In this document: piece after piece, positions 53,619 to 62,162 of the stretch
Position numbering within the stretch: position 1 is the stretch's first letter
How the letters are laid out: each line of letters begins with the position of its first letter
Assembly (NCBI RefSeq): GCF_014654675.1
Contig: NZ_BNBC01000013.1
Coordinates: 1-64,000 of the forward strand
Length of the DNA stretch: 64,000 nucleotides
DNA from: Streptomyces spiralis
GTDB taxonomy: Bacteria; Actinomycetota; Actinomycetes; Streptomycetales; Streptomycetaceae
Reading direction: 5' to 3'
Notes under the pieces: model-generated
Seen by the model: the letters and a program-made list of their open reading frames with translations, nothing else
The model's database searches: none
Told to the model about the DNA's origin: nothing
Made by a program: the position numbers and the translations under genes

Positions 53619-54554
53619 TCAGGCGCGGGCCTGGTCCAGGGCCGCGCGGAGGTGGCCGGCCGAGGCCTCCAGGAGGCGGGCCGCCGTCTCGGCGTCGACG
53701 CCGGACAGCAGGGTGAGGATCGCGTTCTTCACCTCGCCGTCCGTGGCCGCGAGCGCGCGCTCGATGTCCTCGTCCGCCGCGCCCGTGGCGAGGGCCACGA
53801 TCCGGCGGGAGCGCGCGCGCAGCTTGTCGTTGGAGGCGCGTACGTCGACCATCAGGTTCCCGTACGTCTTGCCCAGCCGGATCATGGTGATCGTCGAGAG
53901 CATGTTGAGCACCAGCTTCTGGGCCGTGCCGGCCTTCAGCCGGGTCGAGCCGGTGAGTAGTTCCGGGCCGGCGACGATCTCGATGCCGTGCTCGGCGGCG
54001 GCGGCCAGCGCGCTGTTCGCGTTGCAGGCCAGGCCGATCGTCAGGGCCCCGCGCTCACGGGCGTGCTCGACCGCGCCGAGGGCGTACGGGGTGCGGCCGG
54101 AGGCGGAGATGCCGACGACCGTGTCGTCCGCGGTCAGGCCGAGGGCGTCGAGCGCCTTCACGGCCAGCTCCCGCGAGTCCTCCGCGCCCTCGATGGAGGT
54201 CACCATCGCCTCCGGGCCGCCCGCGATCAGGCCCACGACCTGGGACGGCTCGGTGTTGAACGTGGGCGGGCACTCCGAGGCGTCCAGCACCCCGAGCCGC
54301 CCCGCCGTACCCGCGCCCGCGTAGATCAGCCGCCCGCCGCGTGCCATCCGCTCGGCGACCGCGTCGATCGCGGCGGCGATCTCGGGCAGCCGCTCGGCCA
54401 CCGCGGCCGGCACGGCGGTGTCCTCGGCGTTCATCAGCCGCGCGATCTCGAGCGTGGGCAGCCGGTCGATCTCGGCCAGCTCGGGGCGGAACGCCTCGGT
54501 CGTCAGCGACTCCAACTCGGCGCGCAGCTCGCGGTAGTGGGACGTGGAGGTCAT
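53619..54554 (-). CDS. murQ: N-acetylmuramic acid 6-phosphate etherase
   Basis: A 311-residue SIS-domain enzyme that cleaves the lactyl ether of MurNAc-6-P to GlcNAc-6-P and D-lactate in cell-wall recycling. Its SIS fold shows IYAGAGTAGRLGVLDASECPPTF, with the catalytic Glu in this segment, and GISASGRTPYALGAV as the sugar-phosphate loop. The C-terminal helical part (AAETAARLLEASAGHLRAALDQA) is standard. Its product GlcNAc-6-P would feed NagA, encoded 14 kb away. The start MTSTSHYREL is followed closely by conserved sequence. It lies 104 bases downstream of the RpiR regulator, same direction. Confidence 0.93.
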   Translation of the reverse strand: MTSTSHYRELRAELESLTTEAFRPELAEIDRLPTLEIARLMNAEDTAVPAAVAERLPEIAAAIDAVAERMARGGRLIYAGAGTAGRLGVLDASECPPTFNTEPSQVVGLIAGGPEAMVTSIEGAEDSRELAVKALDALGLTADDTVVGISASGRTPYALGAVEHARERGALTIGLACNANSALAAAAEHGIEIVAGPELLTGSTRLKAGTAQKLVLNMLSTITMIRLGKTYGNLMVDVRASNDKLRARSRRIVALATGAADEDIERALAATDGEVKNAILTLLSGVDAETAARLLEASAGHLRAALDQARA

Positions 54555-54658
54555 GGGAGGCGGCTCTCTCCGAACTCTCTGGGCTTCGGGCGGTACGGCA
54601 CGGCGGACCGTGCCGGTGGTCGGCGGCGGCGAGGCGGCGAGCGTGCTCCTGCCGGCGG

Positions 54659-55606
54659 CTACGAACGCTGGTTGCCGCCGCGCGGGCTGTGCCGGTGGGC
54701 CAGCGCCTCGTACGACGCGGCCAGGGCCGGTGCCGCCGTCTCGTACGTACGCTGGGCGACCCCCACGAACAGGCAGTCCACCACCAGCAGTTGGCTGGTG
54801 CGGGAGGACATCGCCGCCGGGCGCAGCTCGCTCTCCCGGGAGGTGGACGTGGTCAGGACGTGGTCGGCGTACTGCGTGACGGGCGCGTCGGGGCGGCCGG
54901 TGATGGCGACGGTGGTCGCGCCGCGCTCGAAGGCGACCCGCAGCGGCTCGATCACGTCTCCGGTGGAACCCGAATGGGTGATCGCGATCGCCATGTCGCC
55001 GGCGCGCAGCTGCACGGCGTTGGTGACGGCGAGGTGCGGGTCGCTGGGCGCGTGGGCGATCAGCCCTATCCGCAGCAGCTTCTGGGTGAGGTCCTGGGCG
55101 ACCAGGCCGGAGGCCCCTATCCCGTAGACGTCCGTGCGGCGGGCGGTGGCCAGTGCGGCGACGGCCGCGCCGAGTTGGACGGTGTCCAGGCCGGCGGCGG
55201 TGTCGGCGAGGGTCTGCTGCTCCTCGTAGGCGAGTTTGGCGACGACGTCGGCGATGGGGTCGTCCACCGCGATGTCGGTCGTGATGGCGGGCGCGCGGCC
55301 GGACTGCTGCTGGGCGGCGAGGCCCGCGAGGGCGAGGCGCAGGTCGCGGTAGCCGGGGTAGCCGAGCAGTCGGGCGGTGCGCACGACGGTCGCCTCGCTG
55401 GTGCCGGTGAGCTCGGCGAGGCCGGTGACCGTGAGGGCCGCGCAGCCGGCCGGGTCGTGCGCCACGGCCTCGGCGACGCGCTGCATGGAGCGCGTCATGG
55501 AGGGCGCGAGCGTGCGAACCTTGGCCGCGAGGGCGGCGGGCGCGGGGGGTGTGCCGATCGCCGGGCCGCCCGAGGGTGCGAAAATTTCCTTCACGTCCTG
55601 GGTCAC
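54659..55606 (-). CDS. RpiR family transcriptional regulator
   Basis: A 315-residue regulator with an N-terminal HTH_6 domain (about 25-100; LTVTGLAELTGTSEATVVRTARLLGYPGYRDLRLAL) and a C-terminal SIS domain (about 135-290; YGIGASGLVAQDLTQKLLRIG and AITHSGSTGDVIEPL) that senses a phosphosugar. Adjacent to murQ, it probably responds to MurNAc-6-P or a related sugar phosphate and controls murQ, as MurR does in E. coli. The start is a GTG at 55606. A GAAA-N5-TTTC palindrome lies six bases upstream and may be its own operator. Confidence 0.88.
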   Translation of the reverse strand: MTQDVKEIFAPSGGPAIGTPPAPAALAAKVRTLAPSMTRSMQRVAEAVAHDPAGCAALTVTGLAELTGTSEATVVRTARLLGYPGYRDLRLALAGLAAQQQSGRAPAITTDIAVDDPIADVVAKLAYEEQQTLADTAAGLDTVQLGAAVAALATARRTDVYGIGASGLVAQDLTQKLLRIGLIAHAPSDPHLAVTNAVQLRAGDMAIAITHSGSTGDVIEPLRVAFERGATTVAITGRPDAPVTQYADHVLTTSTSRESELRPAAMSSRTSQLLVVDCLFVGVAQRTYETAAPALAASYEALAHRHSPRGGNQRS

Positions 55607-55611
55607 ACCAT

Positions 55612-55624
55612 GAAAGATATTTTC
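55612..55624. promoter_or_regulatory. GAAA-N5-TTTC palindrome upstream of the RpiR gene
   Basis: GAAAGATATTTTC is a short palindrome in an AT-rich island between the divergent RpiR gene and the next rightward gene. A second GAAAATTTCC stretch lies at 55580-55589 inside the start of the RpiR gene. Autoregulation is a reasonable inference. Confidence 0.45.
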
Positions 55625-55662
55625 CGAACGGACATGTGGTCAAGAGTGCGCACAATGGAGGC

Positions 55663-56046
55663 ATGGAGCCCATCAGCCCACTGGAGCAGGCCCTGCACGC
55701 CGCCCGCGCACTGATTCTGGCCGACCTGATCGCCGGCGACGTCGCCGAGGCGGACGTGGTCTCGCTCGTCGAGGACTCCGTCGCGCAGCGCCGCTGGTGG
55801 GTGGAGCAGTGGCCGGACGGCGCGCGGTATGTGGCGGGGCTGGTCGCACAGGACGTGCAGGACGCCCTCCTGGAACGCTACGGCCGCTGGCCGCTGTGCC
55901 CCGTCTGCGGCCACGGCGACCCGCACGCGCTGGACGTGGAGCCGGAGCTCGGACCCGACCCGCACTGGGTGTGCTCGAAGGCGGGCGTGAAGGTGGCGCC
56001 GGTGGGAGCGCTGGGGGAGGCGACGGGCGGGGAACCCCTGTCGTGA
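55663..56046 (+). CDS. hypothetical protein with C-terminal zinc-ribbon-like motif
   Basis: A 127-residue acidic protein starting MEPISPLEQAL with GGAGG just upstream. Residues 5-80 are helical. CPVCGHGDPHALDVEPELGPDPHWVC (about 82-107) carries three Cys and His residues arranged like a small zinc ribbon. Homologues in Streptomyces are uncharacterised. It is divergent from the RpiR gene and precedes the DUF4031 gene by 37 bases, so the two may form an operon. Confidence 0.75.
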   Translation: MEPISPLEQALHAARALILADLIAGDVAEADVVSLVEDSVAQRRWWVEQWPDGARYVAGLVAQDVQDALLERYGRWPLCPVCGHGDPHALDVEPELGPDPHWVCSKAGVKVAPVGALGEATGGEPLS

Positions 56047-56083
56047 GGGCCGAGCGAACCGCCCTCACCCGGACGGCGGCGGC

Positions 56084-56362
56084 ATGACCCTCTACATCGA
56101 CCCACCCACCTGGCCCGGCCACGGCCGCATGTGGTCGCACCTGATCAGCGACGTCTCCTACGAGGAACTGCACGCCTTCGCAGAGCGGTTGGGCGTGGCC
56201 CGCCGCGCCTTCGAACGCGACCACTACGACCTGCCCTCCCACCGCTACGCCGACGCGGTCGCGGCCGGCGCGGTGGAGGTCCGCAGCCGCGAGGTGGTAC
56301 GGCTGCTGCACGCCTCCGGCCTGCGTCGGCCCAAGCACCGCCCTCAGAGCGGCAGTTCGTAG
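56084..56362 (+). CDS. DUF4031 family protein
   Basis: A 92-residue protein of the DUF4031 family. The opening MTLYIDPPTWPGHGRMWSHLISD is diagnostic: a conserved aspartate, tryptophans and SHL/SD motifs. YEELHAFAERLGVARRAFERDHYDLP follows. Function unknown; the compact pattern of H, D and R residues suggests an enzyme or nucleotide-binding role but this is not established. Its 3' end overlaps the convergent acetyltransferase gene by 19 bases. Confidence 0.85.
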   Translation: MTLYIDPPTWPGHGRMWSHLISDVSYEELHAFAERLGVARRAFERDHYDLPSHRYADAVAAGAVEVRSREVVRLLHASGLRRPKHRPQSGSS

Positions 56363-57411
56363 GCGAGCTGCTCCTCGTCGGCGGCCACCTGGACGAAACC
56401 GACCCGGGCGACCACCCGCTGGGAGGGGACGTTGTCCCGGTCGACCCTCGCGTACAGCCGTCGCACGTCGTCCCGTGCCAGGGCCCACGCCGACAGCGCG
56501 CGCAGCGCCTCGGTGGCGTAGCCGTGGCCGCGGGCCGGCTCGGTGAGGTCGTACCCGACCTCCGCCCGCCCCTCCCCGTCGGGCGGCCCGTGGAAGCCCA
56601 TCGCACCGACGGCGCCCCCGTCCTCCCGCCGCACCAGCACGAACATCCCCCACTCGGGCCGGTGCACCCCGCTCTCGTACGCCTTCGCCACCATCCCGGC
56701 GGCCGCCCGCGTGCCCTCGTAGGGCCCGCCGCCGACCCACGCGAACCCGCCGTCCCCGCCGCGGTCGAGATCACGGGCGGCGGCGGGGGTGACACCCTGA
56801 AGGGTGAGCCGCTCGGCGGGAATCACCAGCGGGTTGCTCCACCGCCACTCGGTGACCGGCGCCCGGTCGGGCAGCTCGCCGCGGCCGGTGGCCCACAGCA
56901 GGGTCGGCCAGGGGGCCGGGCCCGGCCGGACGTGCGGGAAGAGCCGGGTCAGCACGTCCTCGCACAGTTCGGTGGGCGGCTCGTAGTCCAGTCCCAGCCC
57001 CTGTGCGATGTCGTGCGTGTGCAGCAGCACCTCCGCGACGCCCATCGCCGCGAAACCCTCGCGGTCCGCACTGCGGAAGGGGTACGGGTGGAAGGCCCGG
57101 ACGTCCCGCGGAGTGGTGCGGACGGCGGCGGCCAGCAGGGCGCCGGTCGCCTCGATCACGTCCAGGGCGCCCGCGTTGTCGGTGCCCTCGTCGAGGGTGA
57201 TCTCGAAGGGGACGTACGCGCTCTGCGCGCGGCCCGCCAGCTGCCCGGCGTAGGCGATGAGATCGCTCGCCACGTGCTCGGCGGTCTGCCGGCAGTTCCA
57301 CTCCAGCCGCCCGGCCCTCACCCCTTCCCAGTCCCGGTCCGTCACCGTCCGCAGCAGCGCCACGGCGCTCGCCACGGCCTGCTCCACCTCTTGCCCGCCC
57401 CATGCCCGCAT
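56344..57411 (-). CDS. fusion protein: DinB/maleylpyruvate isomerase-like domain plus GNAT acetyltransferase
   Basis: A 355-residue two-domain protein. The N-terminal half (about 1-190) resembles the mycothiol-dependent maleylpyruvate isomerase/DinB four-helix bundle: CRQTAEHVASDLIAYAGQL near 40-58 and MGVAEVLLHTHDIAQGLG near 125-142 place His residues where the metal ligands sit. The C-terminal half (about 200-355) is a GNAT acetyltransferase with EVGYDLTEPARGHGYATEALRALSAWAL and the NVPSQRVVARVGFVQV motif. One frame covers both without a break. The combination could couple thiol or metal chemistry with acetyl transfer; the substrate is unknown. Confidence 0.78.
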   Translation of the reverse strand: MRAWGGQEVEQAVASAVALLRTVTDRDWEGVRAGRLEWNCRQTAEHVASDLIAYAGQLAGRAQSAYVPFEITLDEGTDNAGALDVIEATGALLAAAVRTTPRDVRAFHPYPFRSADREGFAAMGVAEVLLHTHDIAQGLGLDYEPPTELCEDVLTRLFPHVRPGPAPWPTLLWATGRGELPDRAPVTEWRWSNPLVIPAERLTLQGVTPAAARDLDRGGDGGFAWVGGGPYEGTRAAAGMVAKAYESGVHRPEWGMFVLVRREDGGAVGAMGFHGPPDGEGRAEVGYDLTEPARGHGYATEALRALSAWALARDDVRRLYARVDRDNVPSQRVVARVGFVQVAADEEQLAYELPL

Positions 57412-57439
57412 ACGGCGCAGGGTAGGCGCGAGGGCGGCC

Positions 57440-58084
57440 TCAGAGCGACAGCATTTCCAGTTCGGAGGTGATGTTGTAGCGGGCCGTCGCCTCCCAGTGC
57501 CGTTGCGCGTACGGGGTGCGGAACAGATGGGGCAGCGCCAGGAGTCGGCGCAGGACGCCGGCCCGGCCTTCGCGGAAGGCGTCGTTGGGGACGAAGTGGT
57601 ACTCCTCGCGGACGGCGGCGGCGTAGGCGGCGTACCCGGACGGGGCCGAGGCCAGGATCGCCAGGTCGGCGTCGCACAGGACCTGGCCGTCGGGGTCGTC
57701 GTCGGCCGGGTCGTGGGTGACGGTGAGGCGGACCAGCCGGGCCACCTCGGCGGTCTTCGCCTCCGGCACCCCGGCCTCCGGGAGCGCGCGCTCGGCGAGG
57801 CGGGCGGAGCGCTCCTCGTTCTCGGAGCGCTCCGGCAGGTAGACGGCGTCGTGGAACCAGGCCGCCAGCCGGACCGTGTCCGGGTCGGCGGCGTACTCCT
57901 CCAGTACGTCAACGTGCTCCAGGACGGCGGTCAGATGCGTGAGCGTGTGGTAGTGCCGCTGCGGTTCCTGCCAGCGGGCGAGCAGGTTGTCGGCGTACGG
58001 CACGGGGTCCGGGCCCCCGCCGGGTCCCCGGGCACCCTCCAGGGCGCGGGTCCAGCGGAAGCGCAGCGCGTCGAGATCGGCCAT
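57440..58084 (-). CDS. HD-domain-like metal-dependent hydrolase
   Basis: A 214-residue protein of the predicted metal-dependent HD superfamily. HYHTLTHL (44-51), AAWFHDAVY with the HD pair (74-82) and CDADLAILAS near 137 give the H..HD..D ligand set. The family members hydrolyse nucleotides or phosphates, but the substrate is undefined here. The C-terminus (RHWEATARYNITSELEML) is well conserved in homologues. It ends 29 bases before the start of the fusion gene downstream and shares its direction. Confidence 0.82.
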   Translation of the reverse strand: MADLDALRFRWTRALEGARGPGGGPDPVPYADNLLARWQEPQRHYHTLTHLTAVLEHVDVLEEYAADPDTVRLAAWFHDAVYLPERSENEERSARLAERALPEAGVPEAKTAEVARLVRLTVTHDPADDDPDGQVLCDADLAILASAPSGYAAYAAAVREEYHFVPNDAFREGRAGVLRRLLALPHLFRTPYAQRHWEATARYNITSELEMLSL

Positions 58085-58131
58085 GGGTTCATTCTCCCGT
58101 CGCGGGGGCCGAGACCCCTAGCGTGGACGGC

Positions 58132-58818
58132 ATGACTTCTGCCGATCTGTATGAGGTACGGGACCCCGAGCTGCCCGGGCGGCTGCTGACCATGGAGCGG
58201 GACGCGTTGATCCCGCTGCTGCGGGCGCGGTCGGAGGCGGACTTCGCGCTGCCGACCGCCGCGTGTCCGGGGTGGACGGTGCGGGACGTGCTCGCGCACT
58301 GTTCCGCCGCGCTGATGAGGGTGGTGGAGAGCCGGTTCGAGAAGGGGGTGTTCTCCCCCGAGTCCAACGAGCGGGACATCGCCGAGCGGGCCGACTGGAC
58401 GAACGCGCGGGTGGTGGACGAGCTGGAACGCGGAATGACCGAGGCGGGCCCGGTGATCGCCGAAGCCGACGGGGTGCTCGACATGATCGCTCTGGGCGAG
58501 TGGGTGCACGCCGGTGACGTGCGCGACACCTTCGGCGCGCCGGGGGCGTACGCCGGCGCGGGGCTGCCGTACGCCCTTCCGCTGCTCGTCCGGGTCACCC
58601 GGGAGAAGGCGCACCTGCCGCTCCACGCCGACCTGGACGACCTGGACGAGCCGCTGCGACTGGGCGACGTGAGCGGTGTGCGCACGCCGGCGCGGTACAT
58701 CGGCGACGCCGCCACCCTCGTACGTCTCTACGCGGGCCGGCCGCTTCCGCGGGCGGGGGACGGCGCGGGGTACGAGCTCGCGGGCGCCGAGAGGGCGGAG
58801 CTGAACATCTTCGGGTGA
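58132..58818 (+). CDS. maleylpyruvate isomerase family mycothiol-dependent protein
   Basis: A 228-residue protein of the MDMPI/DinB-like family. Residues 20-60 include LLTMERDALIPLLRARSE and CPGWTVRDVLAHCSAALMRVVE, with the first metal His in VLAHC; MIALGEWVHAGDVRDTFG near 122-139 supplies further ligands. These proteins use mycothiol as cofactor in Actinobacteria for isomerisation or detoxification. The start MTSADLYEV at 58132 is chosen over one three codons upstream. Divergent from the HD gene (47 bases apart). A related domain forms half of the fusion protein 0.7 kb to the left. Confidence 0.8.
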   Translation: MTSADLYEVRDPELPGRLLTMERDALIPLLRARSEADFALPTAACPGWTVRDVLAHCSAALMRVVESRFEKGVFSPESNERDIAERADWTNARVVDELERGMTEAGPVIAEADGVLDMIALGEWVHAGDVRDTFGAPGAYAGAGLPYALPLLVRVTREKAHLPLHADLDDLDEPLRLGDVSGVRTPARYIGDAATLVRLYAGRPLPRAGDGAGYELAGAERAELNIFG

Positions 58819-58858
58819 GGCGGTTGTCGGCCGTGGACCCCATCCGGCGTACCCTGAT

Positions 58859-58874
58859 ATTGGACTAGACCTGT
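58859..58874. promoter_or_regulatory. DasR response element-like (dre) site before cutC
   Basis: ATTGGACTAGACCTGT matches the dre consensus at 13 of 16 positions, including the core GG-CTAGACC. It is 33 bases upstream of the cutC start, where a repressor would block transcription. Confidence 0.6.
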
Positions 58875-58906
58875 CAGCCCCAGGGGAAACCGAGGAAAGG
58901 GTTCCT

Positions 58907-59626
58907 ATGAGCATGCGTACAGTCCTGGAGGTGATCGCCCTCGATGTCGAGGACGCGGTCGCCGCCCAGGCCGGAGGCGCGGACCGCCTCGAGCTGGTCA
59001 CCGACATGGCGGCCGACGGGCTCACTCCGTCGCTCCACACCGTCGCCGGGATCCGCGCCGCCGTCGACATCTCGCTGCGTGTGATGGTGCGGCTCGCGGA
59101 CGGGTTCGCCGCGGGCGGTGCCGGGGGCGTGGACAGGCTGGCCGGGGTCGTGGGGGAGCTCCGGGCGGCCGGGGCCGAGGAGTTCGTGCTCGGGTTCCTC
59201 GACGCGGACGGCGCGGTGGACCTGGGGGCCGTGGAGCGGGTGGTCGCCGAACTGGACGGCTGCGCCTGGACCTTCCACCGGGCCATCGACCGGGCCGCCG
59301 ACCGCGACGCGCTGCGCAAGCAGCTGGACGGGCTGCCCGGTCTCGACACGTATCTGACCGCGGGCGCGGCCGGCGGTGTGGACGACGGCCTGCCCACCCT
59401 GGTCGCGGAGGCGGCGCTCGGCGGGCAGCCCGGCTACGAGCAGCGGATCATGGTGGGCGGCGGTCTGCGCCTGGACCACGTGCCCGCCCTGCGGGCCGCC
59501 GGCATCGACGCCTTCCACATCGGCGGTGCGGCCCGCCCGGAGGGCTGGGCCGGCCCGGTCTCGGTGGACGCGGTCGCGCAGTGGCGCACGGTGCTGGACG
59601 CCGAGACCGTCGGGTCCGCCGTCTGA
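58907..59626 (+). CDS. cutC: CutC family protein
   Basis: A 239-residue TIM-barrel protein of the CutC family, historically called copper homeostasis protein though the biochemical role is unsettled. Characteristic strands are VIALDVEDAVAAQAGGADRLELV (8-30), TFHRAIDRAADRD, TYLTAGAAGGVDDGL and IMVGGGLRLDHV. The copper-binding residues proposed for human CutC cannot be confirmed. GAGGAAAGGG precedes the ATG. A dre-like box in the promoter suggests control by amino-sugar status, which would fit a function in sugar or cell-wall metabolism better than copper handling. Confidence 0.87.
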   Translation: MSMRTVLEVIALDVEDAVAAQAGGADRLELVTDMAADGLTPSLHTVAGIRAAVDISLRVMVRLADGFAAGGAGGVDRLAGVVGELRAAGAEEFVLGFLDADGAVDLGAVERVVAELDGCAWTFHRAIDRAADRDALRKQLDGLPGLDTYLTAGAAGGVDDGLPTLVAEAALGGQPGYEQRIMVGGGLRLDHVPALRAAGIDAFHIGGAARPEGWAGPVSVDAVAQWRTVLDAETVGSAV

Positions 59627-59651
59627 GCGGGTCCGTGCCCGCGCCTGCCGG

Positions 59652-61766
59652 TCAGGCCAGCTGGGGCGGGAGCGCCGCCCTGTGGGTGACGATCAGGCCC
59701 GAGACCGCTCGGGTCAGGGCCACGTACAGGCGGCGCAGGCCGGTGCGTTCGTCGGGTTCGCCGTCGACCACGGCCTGCGGCTCGTCCAGGACCACGTAGT
59801 CGTACTCCAGGCCCTTGGCGAGCGAGGCCGGGACCAGGGTGAGACGGGTCTCGGCCGTCGTCTCCTCGCCGGGGGACAGATACGTCAGTCCGGCGGCCGT
59901 CAGCGCCTCGGCGAGGGCCGGGACGCGGGCGTCGGCGGCGATCAGGCCGATCGAGCCCTCGTTGCGCAGCAGCTCCTCGCAGGCGGCGACCACGTCGGCG
60001 TCACCGGCCGCGTCCGCCCCGGCGGGACGGATCTCGAAGAAGCCGGGGTTCTCACGGACCGACGCCACCGGGGTCAGGCCGGGCGCGATGTGCGGCAGCA
60101 GACGGGAGGCGTAGGTGATGACGTCCGTCGGCACTCGGAAACCGGCCGTCAGCTCCTCGACGACCCCCTCGGACTTGCCGAGGTGTGCCAGCGCCTCCTC
60201 CCAGGTGCGGGTCGCCCACGGCGTGGTGCCCTGCGCCAGGTCGCCCAGGACGGTCGCGGAACCGGTGCTGCAGCGCCGGCCGACCGCCCGGTACTGCATG
60301 GGGGACAGGTCCTGCGCCTCGTCGAGGACCACATGGCCGAGGGAGTGGGTGCGCTCGACGAGATCGGCGGCCTCGTCGATCAGGACGGCGTCGGCCGCCG
60401 ACCACTTCGCCGACCTCACCGACCGTACGGGCCTGGCCCACAGGATCGTCTTCTGCTCCTCCTCGGTGAGGATCCCCTCGGCGTGCGCGGCGAGGAAGTC
60501 CGCGTCCGTCAGCAGCCTCAGCACCAGTTTGGCGGGGTCGACGGCCGGCCAGACCGCCTTGACGGCCGCCTTCACCGCCGCGTTGCGGGCGACCGCGTCC
60601 TGCACCCGGTCGTCCGGTGCCTCGCCCGCCCGCTCCATCTGCACCAGCACCGCGTGCGCGATCCGCTGTGGCAGGGCCTCGCGGGCCGCGCCGTAGCGGA
60701 TGCCTCGGTCCAGCAACTCGCGGACGAGGCCCTCCAGTTCGTACGCCGGGACCCGCCAGCGGCGCGAGCCGCGCACCACCACGACCGGCTCGGTGGGCAT
60801 CGTGACGTGCGCGTACACGGCCCCGCGCAGCACCTGAGCCATGCGTGCGTCGCCCTTGACGATCGCGGCCGGCGCGTCGTCCGTGCCCCGCACCTCCACG
60901 TGGGCGACCAGGTCGTCGACCGTGGCCTGCCGCACCGTCAGCTCGCCGAGTGCGGGCAGCACCTGCTCGATGTAGTGCAGGAAGGACTTGTTCGGGCCGA
61001 TGACGAGCGTGCCGGTGCGGGCCAGCCGCTCCCGGTGGGCGTAGAGGAGGTAGGCGACCCGGTGCAGACCGACGGCGGTCTTGCCGGTGCCGGGTCCGCC
61101 CTGGACGCAGACCGTGCCGCCCAGCCCGGACCGTACGATCTCGTCCTGCTCGGGCTGGATGGTCGCCACGATGTCGCGCATCGGACCGACGCGCGGACGC
61201 TCGATCTCCTGCTGGAGCAGCTTGCTGGCGGTGGCAGCCCCCGACGGCTCGGCCGGGTCGGACAGGTGCTCGTCCTCGTACGCGGTGAGGTCGCCGCCGG
61301 TGTAGCCGAAGCGGCGGCGCAGCCCGACGTCCATCGGGTCCTTCTTGGACGCCCGGTAGAACGGCTGGGAGACCGGCGCGCGCCAGTCGATGACCATGGG
61401 GTCGCCGTCGGCGTCGTGCACATGCCGCCGCCCGATGTAGAAGCGCTCTCCCCCGGCGCCCTCCGCCTGTTCCGCGCCGGGTGCGTGCAGGTAGTCGAGG
61501 CGGCCGAAGAACAGCGGGGTGTCGCTGAGGTCGGCCAGCGCCTTGATGCGCTCGTCGATCTGGTGGGCGAGGACCTCGGCGTTGACCCAGTTCGCGGTGA
61601 CGTCGCGGATGTCGAGCGACTCGACGTCCGCGCGCATGGCCCGCAGTGCGGCGCGGGAGGCGGAGAGGTGGGACCGCTCGCGGGCCAGGGGGTCGTCGGT
61701 GTCGGCCGGGCGCGCGGCGGGCCGGGCTTCGGCGGGGTGCGCGGCGGGGTCGGCGGGCGTGGACAA
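59652..61766 (-). CDS. helD: HelD-like superfamily I helicase / RNA polymerase recycling factor
   Basis: A 704-residue UvrD-like ATPase. The TTG start at 61766 (LSTPADPAAHP) has GGAGG six bases upstream. An N-terminal helical arm (about 28-75, rich in R, A, L) is followed by domain 1A with the Walker A GGPGTGKT (223-230), further motifs (LDEAQDLSPMQYRAVGRR for motif II, TAGFRVPTDVI, VVLDEPQAVV, LYVALTRA for motif VI). HelD proteins bind RNA polymerase and release it from DNA, and some give rifampicin resistance. The clawlike insertion region (about 290-450) is present. It converges on cutC. Confidence 0.85.
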   Translation of the reverse strand: MSTPADPAAHPAEARPAARPADTDDPLARERSHLSASRAALRAMRADVESLDIRDVTANWVNAEVLAHQIDERIKALADLSDTPLFFGRLDYLHAPGAEQAEGAGGERFYIGRRHVHDADGDPMVIDWRAPVSQPFYRASKKDPMDVGLRRRFGYTGGDLTAYEDEHLSDPAEPSGAATASKLLQQEIERPRVGPMRDIVATIQPEQDEIVRSGLGGTVCVQGGPGTGKTAVGLHRVAYLLYAHRERLARTGTLVIGPNKSFLHYIEQVLPALGELTVRQATVDDLVAHVEVRGTDDAPAAIVKGDARMAQVLRGAVYAHVTMPTEPVVVVRGSRRWRVPAYELEGLVRELLDRGIRYGAAREALPQRIAHAVLVQMERAGEAPDDRVQDAVARNAAVKAAVKAVWPAVDPAKLVLRLLTDADFLAAHAEGILTEEEQKTILWARPVRSVRSAKWSAADAVLIDEAADLVERTHSLGHVVLDEAQDLSPMQYRAVGRRCSTGSATVLGDLAQGTTPWATRTWEEALAHLGKSEGVVEELTAGFRVPTDVITYASRLLPHIAPGLTPVASVRENPGFFEIRPAGADAAGDADVVAACEELLRNEGSIGLIAADARVPALAEALTAAGLTYLSPGEETTAETRLTLVPASLAKGLEYDYVVLDEPQAVVDGEPDERTGLRRLYVALTRAVSGLIVTHRAALPPQLA

Positions 61767-61963
61767 GGGGGTGCCTCCGGAAGACCTACGGGACAGGCGG
61801 CCGGGCCTGGACGGCCGTGCCGTGCGGCTGCGGGATCTGCCGGCCGGTTTCCGTCCGGTCGGCGGCGCTCCATGGGGGGAGGCGGGCAAGAGCGGAGATT
61901 CTAGGCCGCCGGGGATGGCGGATGCCAACTATTTATGCGGCCCCGGTCGATTCCGCTCCCCCC

Positions 61964-62048
61964 AGGGGGGTGTCTCGCCGATCATGCCGGGCTCGCGGCG
62001 CCTGGCACCGCTCCCTGATCCGGCCTGATCGACGAGACACCCCTAGGG
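61964..62048. repeat. palindromic repeat element (MITE/REP-like)
   Basis: The ends form an inverted repeat: AGGGGGGTGTCTCGCCGATCA (61964-61984) and TGATCGACGAGACACCCCT (62026-62044), differing by two extra Gs and one base. A CCCCTAGGGG palindrome (62040-62049) follows. The inside GCCGGGCTCGCGGCGCCTG matches the 53.4-kb repeat. It sits in the 396-base gap (61767-62162) upstream of helD, whose remaining part holds an AT-rich spot (61927-61937) but no gene. Confidence 0.75.
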
Positions 62049-62162
62049 GTCGCCGTCCGGCGGGTGTAGGGGATGCGGTCCCTCCAGAGGGGTAGGCGGA
62101 GGCTCCGAGGTTGGCTCCGTGGAGTGATGCCTGCCGCATGCCCCGGGATCGACCATGGAGGC

